Source of the DNA: Burkholderiales bacterium
GTDB taxonomy: Bacteria; Pseudomonadota; Gammaproteobacteria; Burkholderiales; SHXO01
Direction of reading: 5' to 3'
Length of the DNA: 5,716 nt
NCBI GenBank assembly: GCA_026125625.1
Contig: JAHCKU010000224.1
Location: 1-5,716 of the forward strand
In this document: positions 1-5,716 of the stretch, one piece after another
Layout: each line of letters begins with the position of its first letter
How positions within the stretch are numbered: the stretch's first letter is position 1
Translations under genes and position numbers: made by a program
The notes under the pieces: generated by a model
Seen by the model: only the letters and a program-made list of their open reading frames with translations
Told to the model about the DNA's origin: nothing
Databases searched by the model: none

Positions 1-407
1 CGATCGAGCAGAAGAGTGCGTTCGTGTGCTTCACCGCCAGCGGGGGTGCACGCATGCAGGAAGGCCTGATGTCCCTGATGCAGATGGCCAAGACCACCGC
101 GGCGCTCACCCAGCTTTCCTCCGAGCGTCTGCCCTTCATCTGCGTGCTGACCGATCCGACCATGGGCGGTGTATCGGCCAGCTTTGCCATGATCGGGGAT
201 GTGGTCATCGCCGAGCCAGGGGCGCTGATCGGCTTCGCCGGCCCGCGCGTGATCGAGCAGACGGTGAAGCAGACTCTGCCGGAGGGATTCCAGCGTGCCG
301 AGTTTCTGCTGGAGCACGGTGCGATCGACATGATCGTAGATCGACGCGAGATGCGTGATCGACTGGCCAGCCTGATCACCCTCCTGATGCGGGCACCCCA
401 GGCCTGA
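1..407 (+). CDS. accD: Acetyl-CoA carboxylase carboxyltransferase subunit beta, 3' part
   Basis: The first complete codon is at base 3, and about 134 codons run to TGA at 405-407; the N-terminal half, including the zinc-ribbon domain, lies outside the window. AccD pairs with AccA to form the carboxyltransferase of acetyl-CoA carboxylase, moving CO2 from carboxybiotin on AccB to acetyl-CoA to make malonyl-CoA for fatty acid synthesis in the cytoplasm. The visible part carries the crotonase-fold core of the family: TASGGARMQEG, then LMSLMQMAKT, VLTDPTMGGVSASFAM, a GALIGFAGPRVIEQTV stretch, and the closing GFQRAEFLLEHGAIDMIV. These match the E. coli protein almost residue for residue from memory. 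The C-terminus stops soon after the last helix, without the longer acidic/proline tail of E. coli AccD. accD directly upstream of folC is the usual order in Beta- and Gammaproteobacteria. Confidence 0.97.
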   Translation, partial: IEQKSAFVCFTASGGARMQEGLMSLMQMAKTTAALTQLSSERLPFICVLTDPTMGGVSASFAMIGDVVIAEPGALIGFAGPRVIEQTVKQTLPEGFQRAEFLLEHGAIDMIVDRREMRDRLASLITLLMRAPQA

Positions 408-423
408 TCATTCATCCAGCAGG

Positions 424-468
424 CGCCCGCCGCGATGCCGGGCCCGCTCGATTCGATGCGGGTGGGCG
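424..468 (+). other. Weak GC hairpin in the accD-folC gap
   Basis: The 104 bases between accD and folC contain one modest inverted repeat: CGCCCGCC at 424-431 can pair with GGTGGGCG at 461-468, giving 8 pairs including one G-U, around a 29-base loop. No T-run follows, so it is a poor intrinsic terminator. I see no convincing -35/-10 pair in the gap. The likeliest reading is that accD and folC are co-transcribed. Confidence 0.2.
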
Positions 469-511
469 GTCGTGTACCTGATATTCGTTCAGAGCTTTCC
501 CTGAGTTTCCC

Positions 512-1807
<1,296 letters not shown>

Positions 1808-1822
1808 CATTACGAGCAGAGC

Positions 1823-2500
1823 TTGGCGAGAAGCGCCGTTTCCGACGAAGAGGTCCAGTTACGCAAGCGTGCGCGTCGACGGCTGGTCGGCGCCGTTGCG
1901 CTGGTGATCGTGGCGGTGGCCGCGCTGCCGCTGCTGCTCGATGCAAATCCTCCAGGTGCGCCGCAGGCGCCGCAGGTCAGCGTTGCGTCGCTGCCCCCCG
2001 AATCCGGCGCACAGCCGGGTCCGCAGTGGTCCGACACCGCGCAAACAGCTGCGGTACCCACCGACGATCCACTGGTGCCGGAATCCGCTGCAGCGTCGCC
2101 ATCGCTGCCCGGGCAACCAGGCCAGGCCGATGAGTCCGGGCCAGGCGCCGATTCGCCCGAGGCTGGTCCTGGCCGGATGCCGGCAACGCAGGCAGTTGCT
2201 CCGGACACCCCCTCCGGAGGCCTGGAAAACGCCCTCAAGAGCAGCCCCAAAACCGTGACCGACGGCAAAGGCACGTACGTCGTGCAGTTGATCGCCACCA
2301 CTTCCCCGGAAAAAGCACGCGACCTCGAGCGTCGTCTCGAGCAGTTGAAGTTTCCCGCGTACACCGAGAAGACACCGGATGGCGCGAAGACGCGTGTGCG
2401 TGTCGGCCCCTTCGCCAGGCAGGAGGCGGCCGAATCGGCGCGCCAGCGCCTGCTCCAGCTTGGCTTCGATCCCGGAAAAGTGGCGAGGCGGGGCGAATGA
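1823..2500 (+). CDS. dedD: SPOR-domain cell-division protein, DedD-like
   Basis: This 225-residue protein has the DedD layout. It begins with a short, very basic cytoplasmic N-terminus (RKRARRR at 14-20) and a single membrane segment (about 21-39, LVGAVALVIVAVAALPLLL). A long Pro/Ala/Ser/Gly/Gln-rich periplasmic linker follows (about 42-146), and then a C-terminal SPOR domain (about 149-222). SPOR signatures are visible: TYVVQLIATTSPEKA at the start and TRVRVGPFARQEAAESA in the second half. SPOR domains bind denuded glycan strands at the septum, so the protein is expected at the division site. The start is TTG at 1823: the frame is the same as folC's and is closed by folC's own TGA (1805-1807), and TTG is the only plausible initiator before the membrane segment. 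The gap to folC is 15 bases, so the two are co-transcribed and perhaps translationally coupled. The symbol rests on architecture and position, because sequence identity within the linker is not informative. Confidence 0.88.
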   Translation: MARSAVSDEEVQLRKRARRRLVGAVALVIVAVAALPLLLDANPPGAPQAPQVSVASLPPESGAQPGPQWSDTAQTAAVPTDDPLVPESAAASPSLPGQPGQADESGPGADSPEAGPGRMPATQAVAPDTPSGGLENALKSSPKTVTDGKGTYVVQLIATTSPEKARDLERRLEQLKFPAYTEKTPDGAKTRVRVGPFARQEAAESARQRLLQLGFDPGKVARRGE

Positions 2501-2529
2501 GCGGAAGCAAGCGAGGTACGGAACGGTGA
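2497..2529 (+). CDS. 10-codon mini-ORF bridging dedD and cvpA (possible coupling peptide)
   Basis: The ATG at 2497-2499 overlaps the dedD stop TGA (2498-2500) as ATGA. The frame encodes only MSGSKRGTER and ends at TGA 2527-2529, which overlaps the cvpA start GTG (2526-2528) as GTGA. A good Shine-Dalgarno-like GAGG (2485-2488) lies 8 bases before the ATG. A ribosome ending dedD could therefore restart here and end exactly on the cvpA start. The layout is seen directly. Whether the peptide is made, or whether only the overlap matters, is inference. A chance arrangement is possible, since short ATGA overlaps are common in compact operons. Confidence 0.35.
   Translation: MSGSKRGTER
2513..2516 (+). 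promoter_or_regulatory. Ribosome binding site deciding the cvpA start
   Basis: GAGG at 2513-2516, within GCGAGGT, lies 9 bases upstream of GTG 2526. The same reading frame is open far upstream (back to about 2379 and beyond), but those earlier starts lie inside dedD. They would also add a basic tail that CvpA proteins do not have. This site supports GTG 2526 as the true start. Confidence 0.65.
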
Positions 2530-3017
2530 CCGGCCTCGACTATGGGATCATTGCCGTGATCGGAGTGTCGGTGCTGATCAGCGTGCTGCGCGGTGCCGTG
2601 CGCGAGCTGATGTCGCTGCTGTCGTGGATCGTGGCAATCTATCTCGCCGTGCGCCTCGCGCCCCATGCCGCGACTTTTATGCCGGATGCACTGTCCAATC
2701 CATCGTTGCGCCTCATTGCCGGCTTCGTGGCCATCTTCCTCGTCAGTCTGCTGCTGCTGGCACTGCTCACCTGGGCCGTGTCCGGGCTGTTGCGCAAATC
2801 GCCTCTGTCCGGCGTGGACCGCGTGCTCGGTGCCGTATTCGGCTTGCTGCGCGCGCTCGTGGTCCTGGTGGCTGCCACACTGGTGGCGGGCCTTACCGCC
2901 GTGCCGCGGGAACCGTTCTGGCGCGAAGCCAGGCTGATTGCGCCGTTGCAGTCGCTGGCCGTGGCCGCGCGCGGGTATCTGCCGCAGGCGATCGCGGGGC
3001 GGATACGCTACGATTGA
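2526..3017 (+). CDS. cvpA: CvpA family inner-membrane protein
   Basis: This 163-residue integral membrane protein is of the CvpA (colicin V production) family. Four hydrophobic segments can be seen at about 6-21, 29-45, 62-86 and 98-122. The family-typical N-terminus is present: LDYGIIAVIG followed by the RGAVRELMSLLSW stretch (22-34), which matches RGFVREALSLVTW of E. coli CvpA from memory. So is the conserved SPLSGVDRVLGAVFGLLRAL stretch (92-111). The length matches E. coli CvpA (162 aa). The precise biochemical role of the family is not settled; in E. coli it is needed for colicin V production and lies upstream of purF, as here. The start is GTG 2526, chosen from the N-terminal match and the GAGG site. 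It lies 25 bases after dedD and overlaps the stop of the mini-ORF. The 67 bases to purF show no clear terminator, so cvpA and purF are probably co-transcribed. Confidence 0.93.
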   Translation: MTGLDYGIIAVIGVSVLISVLRGAVRELMSLLSWIVAIYLAVRLAPHAATFMPDALSNPSLRLIAGFVAIFLVSLLLLALLTWAVSGLLRKSPLSGVDRVLGAVFGLLRALVVLVAATLVAGLTAVPREPFWREARLIAPLQSLAVAARGYLPQAIAGRIRYD

Positions 3018-3084
3018 GTGACATGCATAGCAGGTGCGGGCACGGCGACATCGCCACGATCTTATCCAATCACCGAGGCCGGAT

Positions 3085-4608
3085 ATGTGCGGAATCATCG
3101 GCGTTGTAGCCAAATCCCCCGTCAATCAGCTGCTCTACGATGGGTTGCTGGTGCTGCAGCATCGCGGACAGGACGCAGCGGGCATGGTCACCGCCGAGCA
3201 CAGCACCTTCCACATGCACAAGGGCAGCGGATTGGTGCGCGACGTGTTCCGTACGCGCAACATGCGCAATCTCGCCGGCTTCAGCGGCATCGCGCACTGC
3301 CGCTATCCGACTGCCGGATCGGCCGACAACTCCGCGGAATCGCAGCCGCTGTATGTCAATTCTCCCTTCGGCATCGTGCTCGGCCACAACGGCAATCTGA
3401 CCAACTCCGAGCAGCTCAAGCGCGAGTTGTTCCGCCAGGATCTTCGCCACGTGAACACGAACTCGGATTCCGAGGTGCTGCTCAACGTGCTCGCGCATGA
3501 GCTGCAGGAAGCTTCGGCGTCCTACGCGCTGAATCCGGCTACCATCTTCCAGGCCGTGGCCGGCGTGCACCGTCGCTGTCGCGGCGCCTACGCGGTCGTG
3601 GCAATGATCGCCGGCTACGGGCTGCTGGCTTTTCGCGACCCCTTCGGCATCCGTCCACTGGTGGTCGGCAGCTCGAAGAGCGAGGAAGGCGAGGAGTATC
3701 TGGTGGCATCCGAGAGCGTGGCGCTGGACACGCTCGGCTACAAGCTGGTGCGTGATGTCGCCCCGGGCGAGGCGATCTTCATCGACATGGACGGCAACTT
3801 CTACAGCAAGCAGTGTGCTGCCCACCCTTCGCTCAATCCCTGTATCTTCGAATTCGTCTATCTGGCGCGCCCCGATTCCGTGATCGACGGCATTTCCGTG
3901 TATGAGACGCGCCTGCGCATGGGCGAGAGCCTGGCCGAGAAGATACGCCGCGAATACGCGCAGCTCGACATCGACGTCGTCATCCCGATCCCGGATTCGA
4001 GTCGACCGTCGGCAATGCAGCTGGCGGGCAGGCTCGATCTTCCCTATCGTGAAGGCTTCATCAAGAATCGGTACATCGGGCGTACCTTCATCATGCCCGG
4101 GCAGGGCGTGCGCAAGAAGTCGGTGCGCCAGAAGCTCAATGCCATCGACATGGAATTCAAGGGCAAGAACGTGCTGCTGGTGGATGATTCGATCGTGCGT
4201 GGCACCACCAGCCGCGAGATCGTGCAGATGGCACGCGACTCCGGCGCGAACAAGGTGTTCTTCGCATCGGCCTCGCCGCCGGTGCGTTTCCCCAACGTAT
4301 ACGGCATCGACATGCCCAGCGCCAGGGAGCTGATCGCCACCGGTCGCGATGACGAAGAGATCGCACGCGAGATCGGCGCCGACTGTCTCGTGTACCAGGA
4401 CCTGGACGCGCTGGTCGAAGGTGTGACCTCGGTGAATCCACGGGTGAAGAATTTCGAGACGTCGTGCTTCAGCGGTGTCTACATCACCGGCGACGTGACG
4501 CCGGAGTATCTGGCCGGAGTGGAGGCCAATCGCAATGACAGTGAGCTGGGCCGCCGCTCCACCACGGCCACCACCCAATTGGACTTGAACCTGGTGGGTA
4601 CGGACTGA
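3085..4608 (+). CDS. purF: Amidophosphoribosyltransferase
   Basis: This 507-residue cytoplasmic enzyme catalyses the committed step of de novo purine synthesis: PRPP plus glutamine gives 5-phosphoribosylamine. The N-terminal glutaminase domain (about 1-235) begins MCGIIGVV, with Cys2 (mature Cys1) as the Ntn nucleophile. It then shows LQHRGQDAAG (25-34), HCRYPTAG (71-78), HNGNLTN (101-107), NSDSE (126-130) and FRDPFGIRPL (183-192). The C-terminal phosphoribosyltransferase domain shows FEFVYLARPDS (255-265), PIPDSSRPSA (301-310), NRYIGRTFI (328-336) and the PRPP-binding loop VLLVDDSIVRGTTS (363-376). Because the catalytic Cys follows the start Met, there is no propeptide. The protein is of the E. 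coli type (505 aa) rather than the longer Fe-S Bacillus type. ATG 3085 is preceded by GAGG (3075-3078) at 6 bases. An in-frame ATG at 3034 would add 17 residues and bury the nucleophile, so it is rejected. No PurR-like palindrome was recognised upstream. Confidence 0.98.
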   Translation: MCGIIGVVAKSPVNQLLYDGLLVLQHRGQDAAGMVTAEHSTFHMHKGSGLVRDVFRTRNMRNLAGFSGIAHCRYPTAGSADNSAESQPLYVNSPFGIVLGHNGNLTNSEQLKRELFRQDLRHVNTNSDSEVLLNVLAHELQEASASYALNPATIFQAVAGVHRRCRGAYAVVAMIAGYGLLAFRDPFGIRPLVVGSSKSEEGEEYLVASESVALDTLGYKLVRDVAPGEAIFIDMDGNFYSKQCAAHPSLNPCIFEFVYLARPDSVIDGISVYETRLRMGESLAEKIRREYAQLDIDVVIPIPDSSRPSAMQLAGRLDLPYREGFIKNRYIGRTFIMPGQGVRKKSVRQKLNAIDMEFKGKNVLLVDDSIVRGTTSREIVQMARDSGANKVFFASASPPVRFPNVYGIDMPSARELIATGRDDEEIAREIGADCLVYQDLDALVEGVTSVNPRVKNFETSCFSGVYITGDVTPEYLAGVEANRNDSELGRRSTTATTQLDLNLVGTD

Positions 4609-4620
4609 GTCGATCGCTCA

Positions 4621-4647
4621 CGCCGCTGCCCGGGCCGGCGGGCGGTG
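4621..4647 (+). terminator. GC-rich hairpin just after purF (possible 3' end of its mRNA)
   Basis: Bases 4621-4630 can pair with 4637-4647: about ten pairs, mostly G-C with two G-U pairs and one bulged G at 4640, closing the loop CGGGCC (4631-4636). It begins 12 bases after the purF stop. There is no T-run behind it, so it is not a textbook intrinsic terminator. It could slow polymerase for Rho, protect the purF mRNA 3' end, or merely reflect high GC. Any read-through would meet the strong terminator at 4762-4794. Confidence 0.35.
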
Positions 4648-4668
4648 TGGGTGCTCGTAATACCGATA

Positions 4669-4697
4669 TTGACGGGAGTGATCCCTGCCGCTATCGT
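4669..4697 (+). promoter_or_regulatory. Sigma70-type promoter for metZ
   Basis: The -35 box is TTGACG (4669-4674, five of six consensus bases) and the -10 box is TATCGT (4692-4697, four of six), separated by exactly 17 bases. Both sit in a locally less GC-rich patch between purF and metZ. The expected transcription start, about 4702-4706, coincides with the first base pairs of the riboswitch aptamer. The agreement of an independent promoter prediction with the 5' edge of an RNA structure strengthens both. The start site itself is inferred. Confidence 0.68.
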
Positions 4698-4704
4698 TAG
4701 AGCT

Positions 4705-4760
4705 TGCGCCGATTTGAGTCACAGCTTGCGGGCGCGTTACAAGTGCAGCTAAAGCGTGGG
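4705..4760 (+). promoter_or_regulatory. SAM-II (SAM-alpha) riboswitch aptamer upstream of metZ
   Basis: The segment has the SAM-II layout and its conserved words in order. P1 is GCGCC (4706-4710) with GGCGC (4731-4735), extendable by U4705-G4736. The loop opens with the conserved GAUUU (4711-4715) and carries CUUGC (4725-4729) near its end. After P1 come GUUA (4736-4739) and AAGU (4741-4744), then the hallmark GCUAAAG (4748-4754). The H-type pseudoknot is possible: loop bases 4719-4722 (UCAC) pair with 4756-4759 (GUGG), and G4724-C4725 pair with G4754-C4755 across a bulged A4723. SAM-II riboswitches sense S-adenosylmethionine and repress methionine/SAM biosynthesis genes, and metZ is a typical target. 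The match is to the consensus from memory; no covariance model was run. It is followed directly by an antiterminator and a terminator. Confidence 0.87.
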
Positions 4761-4770
4761 GAAACCCGCG
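4755..4770 (+). promoter_or_regulatory. Antiterminator hairpin with GAAA tetraloop
   Basis: CGUGGG (4755-4760) pairs with CCCGCG (4765-4770) in six pairs, one of them G-U, around the tetraloop GAAA (4761-4764), a stable GNRA type. The 5' strand is the 3' pseudoknot strand of the SAM-II aptamer, and the 3' strand is the 5' arm of the terminator. The three helices cannot coexist fully. The pairing is visible in the sequence; its role as the SAM-free state is inference. Confidence 0.6.
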
Positions 4771-4794
4771 ACAGGTCTGCTGCGCGGGTTTTTT
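4762..4794 (+). terminator. Intrinsic terminator controlled by the SAM-II riboswitch
   Basis: AAACCCGCG (4762-4770) pairs perfectly with CGCGGGTTT (4783-4791). The stem continues inside as CAG (4772-4774) with CTG (4780-4782) past a bulged A4771, leaving the loop GTCTG (4775-4779). Six T's (4789-4794) follow the GC core. It ends only 18 bases before the metZ ATG, so no separate promoter fits between them. metZ transcription must therefore pass through this terminator, as expected of an attenuator. It would also stop read-through from purF. Confidence 0.92.
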
Positions 4795-4800
4795 CGTTTG

Positions 4801-4806
4801 GGTAGG
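4801..4806 (+). promoter_or_regulatory. Ribosome binding site of metZ
   Basis: GGTAGG lies 6 bases before ATG 4813. It chooses that ATG over the ATG at 4808, which is one base away from the site and reads only Met-Gln before a stop. The site lies outside the terminator hairpin, so control is more likely by transcription termination than by hiding the ribosome site. Confidence 0.6.
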
Positions 4807-4812
4807 CATGCA

Positions 4813-5716
4813 ATGACAGAATTCGAGTTCGAGACGCTGGCGGTGCGCGCCGGCACGCAGCGCAGTCAGTTCCAGGAGCACGCCGAAGCGCTGTTCCTCA
4901 CTTCCAGCTTCGTGTTCGACAGCGCTGCCCAGGCGGCGGAGCGCTTCTCCGGCACGCAGGAGGGCATGGTGTACTCACGCTACACCAATCCCACCGTCCT
5001 GATGCTGCAGCAGCGGCTGGCTGCGCTGGAGGATGGCGAGTGTTGCATCGCCACCGCTTCGGGCATGTCGGCCATCCTCGCCTGCGTGCTCGGCCTGCTG
5101 CGCAGCGGTGAGCACATCGTCGCGGCGCAAAGCCTGTTCGGTGCCACCGTGCAGCTGTTCAACAACTGGTTGCCGCGCTTCGGTATCGATACCACCTTCG
5201 TCGCCGGCGTCGATCCATCGGCATGGCGTGCAGCGCTGCGCCCCAACACGCGTCTGCTGTTCGTGGAGACGCCCTCCAACCCGCTGACCGAAGTCTACGA
5301 CATCGCCGTGCTGGCCGAGCTGGCGCACGCGCATTCCGCGCTGCTGGCAGTGGACAACTGCTTCTGCACGCCGGCGCTGCAGCGGCCGCTGGCCATGGGC
5401 GCTGACCTGGTGGTGCACTCGGCCACCAAATACCTCGACGGTCAGGGGCGCGTGCTCGGTGGCGCGGTGCTCGGGGCGCGTGCCCTGATCGAGGAGCCGC
5501 TCACCGCCTTCCTGCGCAACGCCGGGCCGACGCTTTCCCCGTTCAATGCCTGGGTCATCCTGAAGGGATTGGAGACGCTCAAGCTGCGCATGCAGGCCCA
5601 TTGCGCCGGGGCGCTGGCGTTGGCGCAATGGCTCGAGGCCCATCCGAACGTGGAGCGCGTGTTCTACCCCGGGCTGCCGAGCCACCCGCAGCATGCGCTG
5701 GCATTGCGCCAGCAAA
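4813..5716 (+). CDS. metZ: O-succinylhomoserine sulfhydrylase, 5' part (runs off the window)
   Basis: There are 301 complete codons without a stop, out of roughly 400 usual for the family. MetZ is a PLP enzyme of the Cys/Met-metabolism (cystathionine gamma-synthase) fold that makes homocysteine directly from O-succinylhomoserine and sulfide, bypassing cystathionine. The start TEFEFETLAVRAGTQRSQF is typical. Further motifs are YSRYTNPT (54-61, the phosphate-contacting Tyr/Arg of the neighbouring subunit), TASGMSAI (81-88), VETPSNPL (151-158), VDNCFCTPALQRPL (180-193, with Asp181 facing the PLP ring) and HSATKYLDGQGR (202-213, with Lys206 as the PLP Schiff-base lysine). The DGQGR run after the lysine favours MetZ over MetB or MetC. 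MetY, the O-acetylhomoserine enzyme, is a less likely alternative. The gene has its own promoter and lies behind a SAM-II riboswitch with terminator, so it is predicted to be switched off when SAM is plentiful. Confidence 0.95.
   Translation, partial: MTEFEFETLAVRAGTQRSQFQEHAEALFLTSSFVFDSAAQAAERFSGTQEGMVYSRYTNPTVLMLQQRLAALEDGECCIATASGMSAILACVLGLLRSGEHIVAAQSLFGATVQLFNNWLPRFGIDTTFVAGVDPSAWRAALRPNTRLLFVETPSNPLTEVYDIAVLAELAHAHSALLAVDNCFCTPALQRPLAMGADLVVHSATKYLDGQGRVLGGAVLGARALIEEPLTAFLRNAGPTLSPFNAWVILKGLETLKLRMQAHCAGALALAQWLEAHPNVERVFYPGLPSHPQHALALRQQ

Noticed and set aside
24..407. An independent 127-codon gene starting at GTG 24
   Set aside because: The frame is open to the window edge and the residues before it continue the AccD sequence. 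It is the tail of a truncated gene, not a new start.
2379..2525. Longer cvpA starting inside dedD
   Set aside because: The extra residues are basic and unlike CvpA N-termini. The GTG at 2526 has a ribosome site and begins the conserved LDYGIIAV segment.
3041..3058. Small inverted repeat GGCG-ACAT-CGCC in the cvpA-purF gap as terminator or purine operator
   Set aside because: There are only four pairs, a mismatch immediately outside them, no T-run and no recognisable PurR-like palindrome.
3034..3084. In-frame ATG at 3034 as the purF start
   Set aside because: It would place 17 residues before the MCGI start. The enzyme needs Cys immediately after the initiator Met (or after a cleaved propeptide of a different type), and ATG 3085 has a well-placed GAGG.
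3070..4578. Minus-strand open frame of 502 codons opposite purF
   Set aside because: It is the mirror of a GC-rich, strongly codon-biased real gene. The translation is rich in His, Arg, Gly and Gln without domain motifs, and purF on the plus strand is unmistakable.
4808..4816. ATG-CAA-TGA as a two-codon leader before metZ
   Set aside because: The ATG is only one base from the ribosome site, too close for efficient initiation. The stop overlap with the metZ ATG is probably chance.
4975..5715. Minus-strand open frame of 246 codons opposite metZ
   Set aside because: It lies over the conserved PLP-binding core of metZ, has no domain signature and shows the Gln/Arg/His-rich composition of a shadow frame.

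Overview
The window is a GC-rich, tightly packed, all-plus-strand block with the gene order accD (3' end) - folC - dedD-like SPOR gene - cvpA - purF - metZ (5' part). This is the classic housekeeping neighbourhood of Beta- and Gammaproteobacteria. The basic, TM-anchored SPOR protein and the metZ that follows purF fit a GC-rich betaproteobacterium or a deep gammaproteobacterium. This placement is inferred from gene order and protein character, not from a phylogeny. No mobile element, tRNA, rRNA, CRISPR array or foreign-looking island is visible.

Region by region: 1-407 is the C-terminal part of the acetyl-CoA carboxylase beta subunit. A 104-base gap follows, then folC (folylpolyglutamate/dihydrofolate synthase), a TTG-started SPOR-domain division protein 15 bases after folC, and cvpA, with a 10-codon mini-ORF bridging the SPOR gene and cvpA. 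After 67 bases comes purF, the committed step of purine synthesis. Folate one-carbon units made available by folC feed purine synthesis started by purF, and also the methylation of homocysteine, the product of metZ.

The most informative stretch is the 204-base gap between purF and metZ (4609-4812). It reads as a complete, self-contained control unit: a GC hairpin just after the purF stop, a good sigma70-type promoter (TTGACG, 17-base spacer, TATCGT), a SAM-II (SAM-alpha) riboswitch aptamer beginning essentially at the expected transcription start, an antiterminator hairpin with a GAAA loop, a strong intrinsic terminator with six T's, a Shine-Dalgarno site and the metZ ATG. The 3' strand of the aptamer pseudoknot is also the 5' strand of the antiterminator, which in turn consumes the 5' strand of the terminator. 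This predicts that SAM binding frees the terminator arm and shuts off metZ transcription. SAM-II is best known from Alphaproteobacteria, so its presence in a Beta/Gamma-type gene order is notable.

The large minus-strand open frames opposite folC, purF and metZ are codon-bias shadows of the recognisable plus-strand genes.
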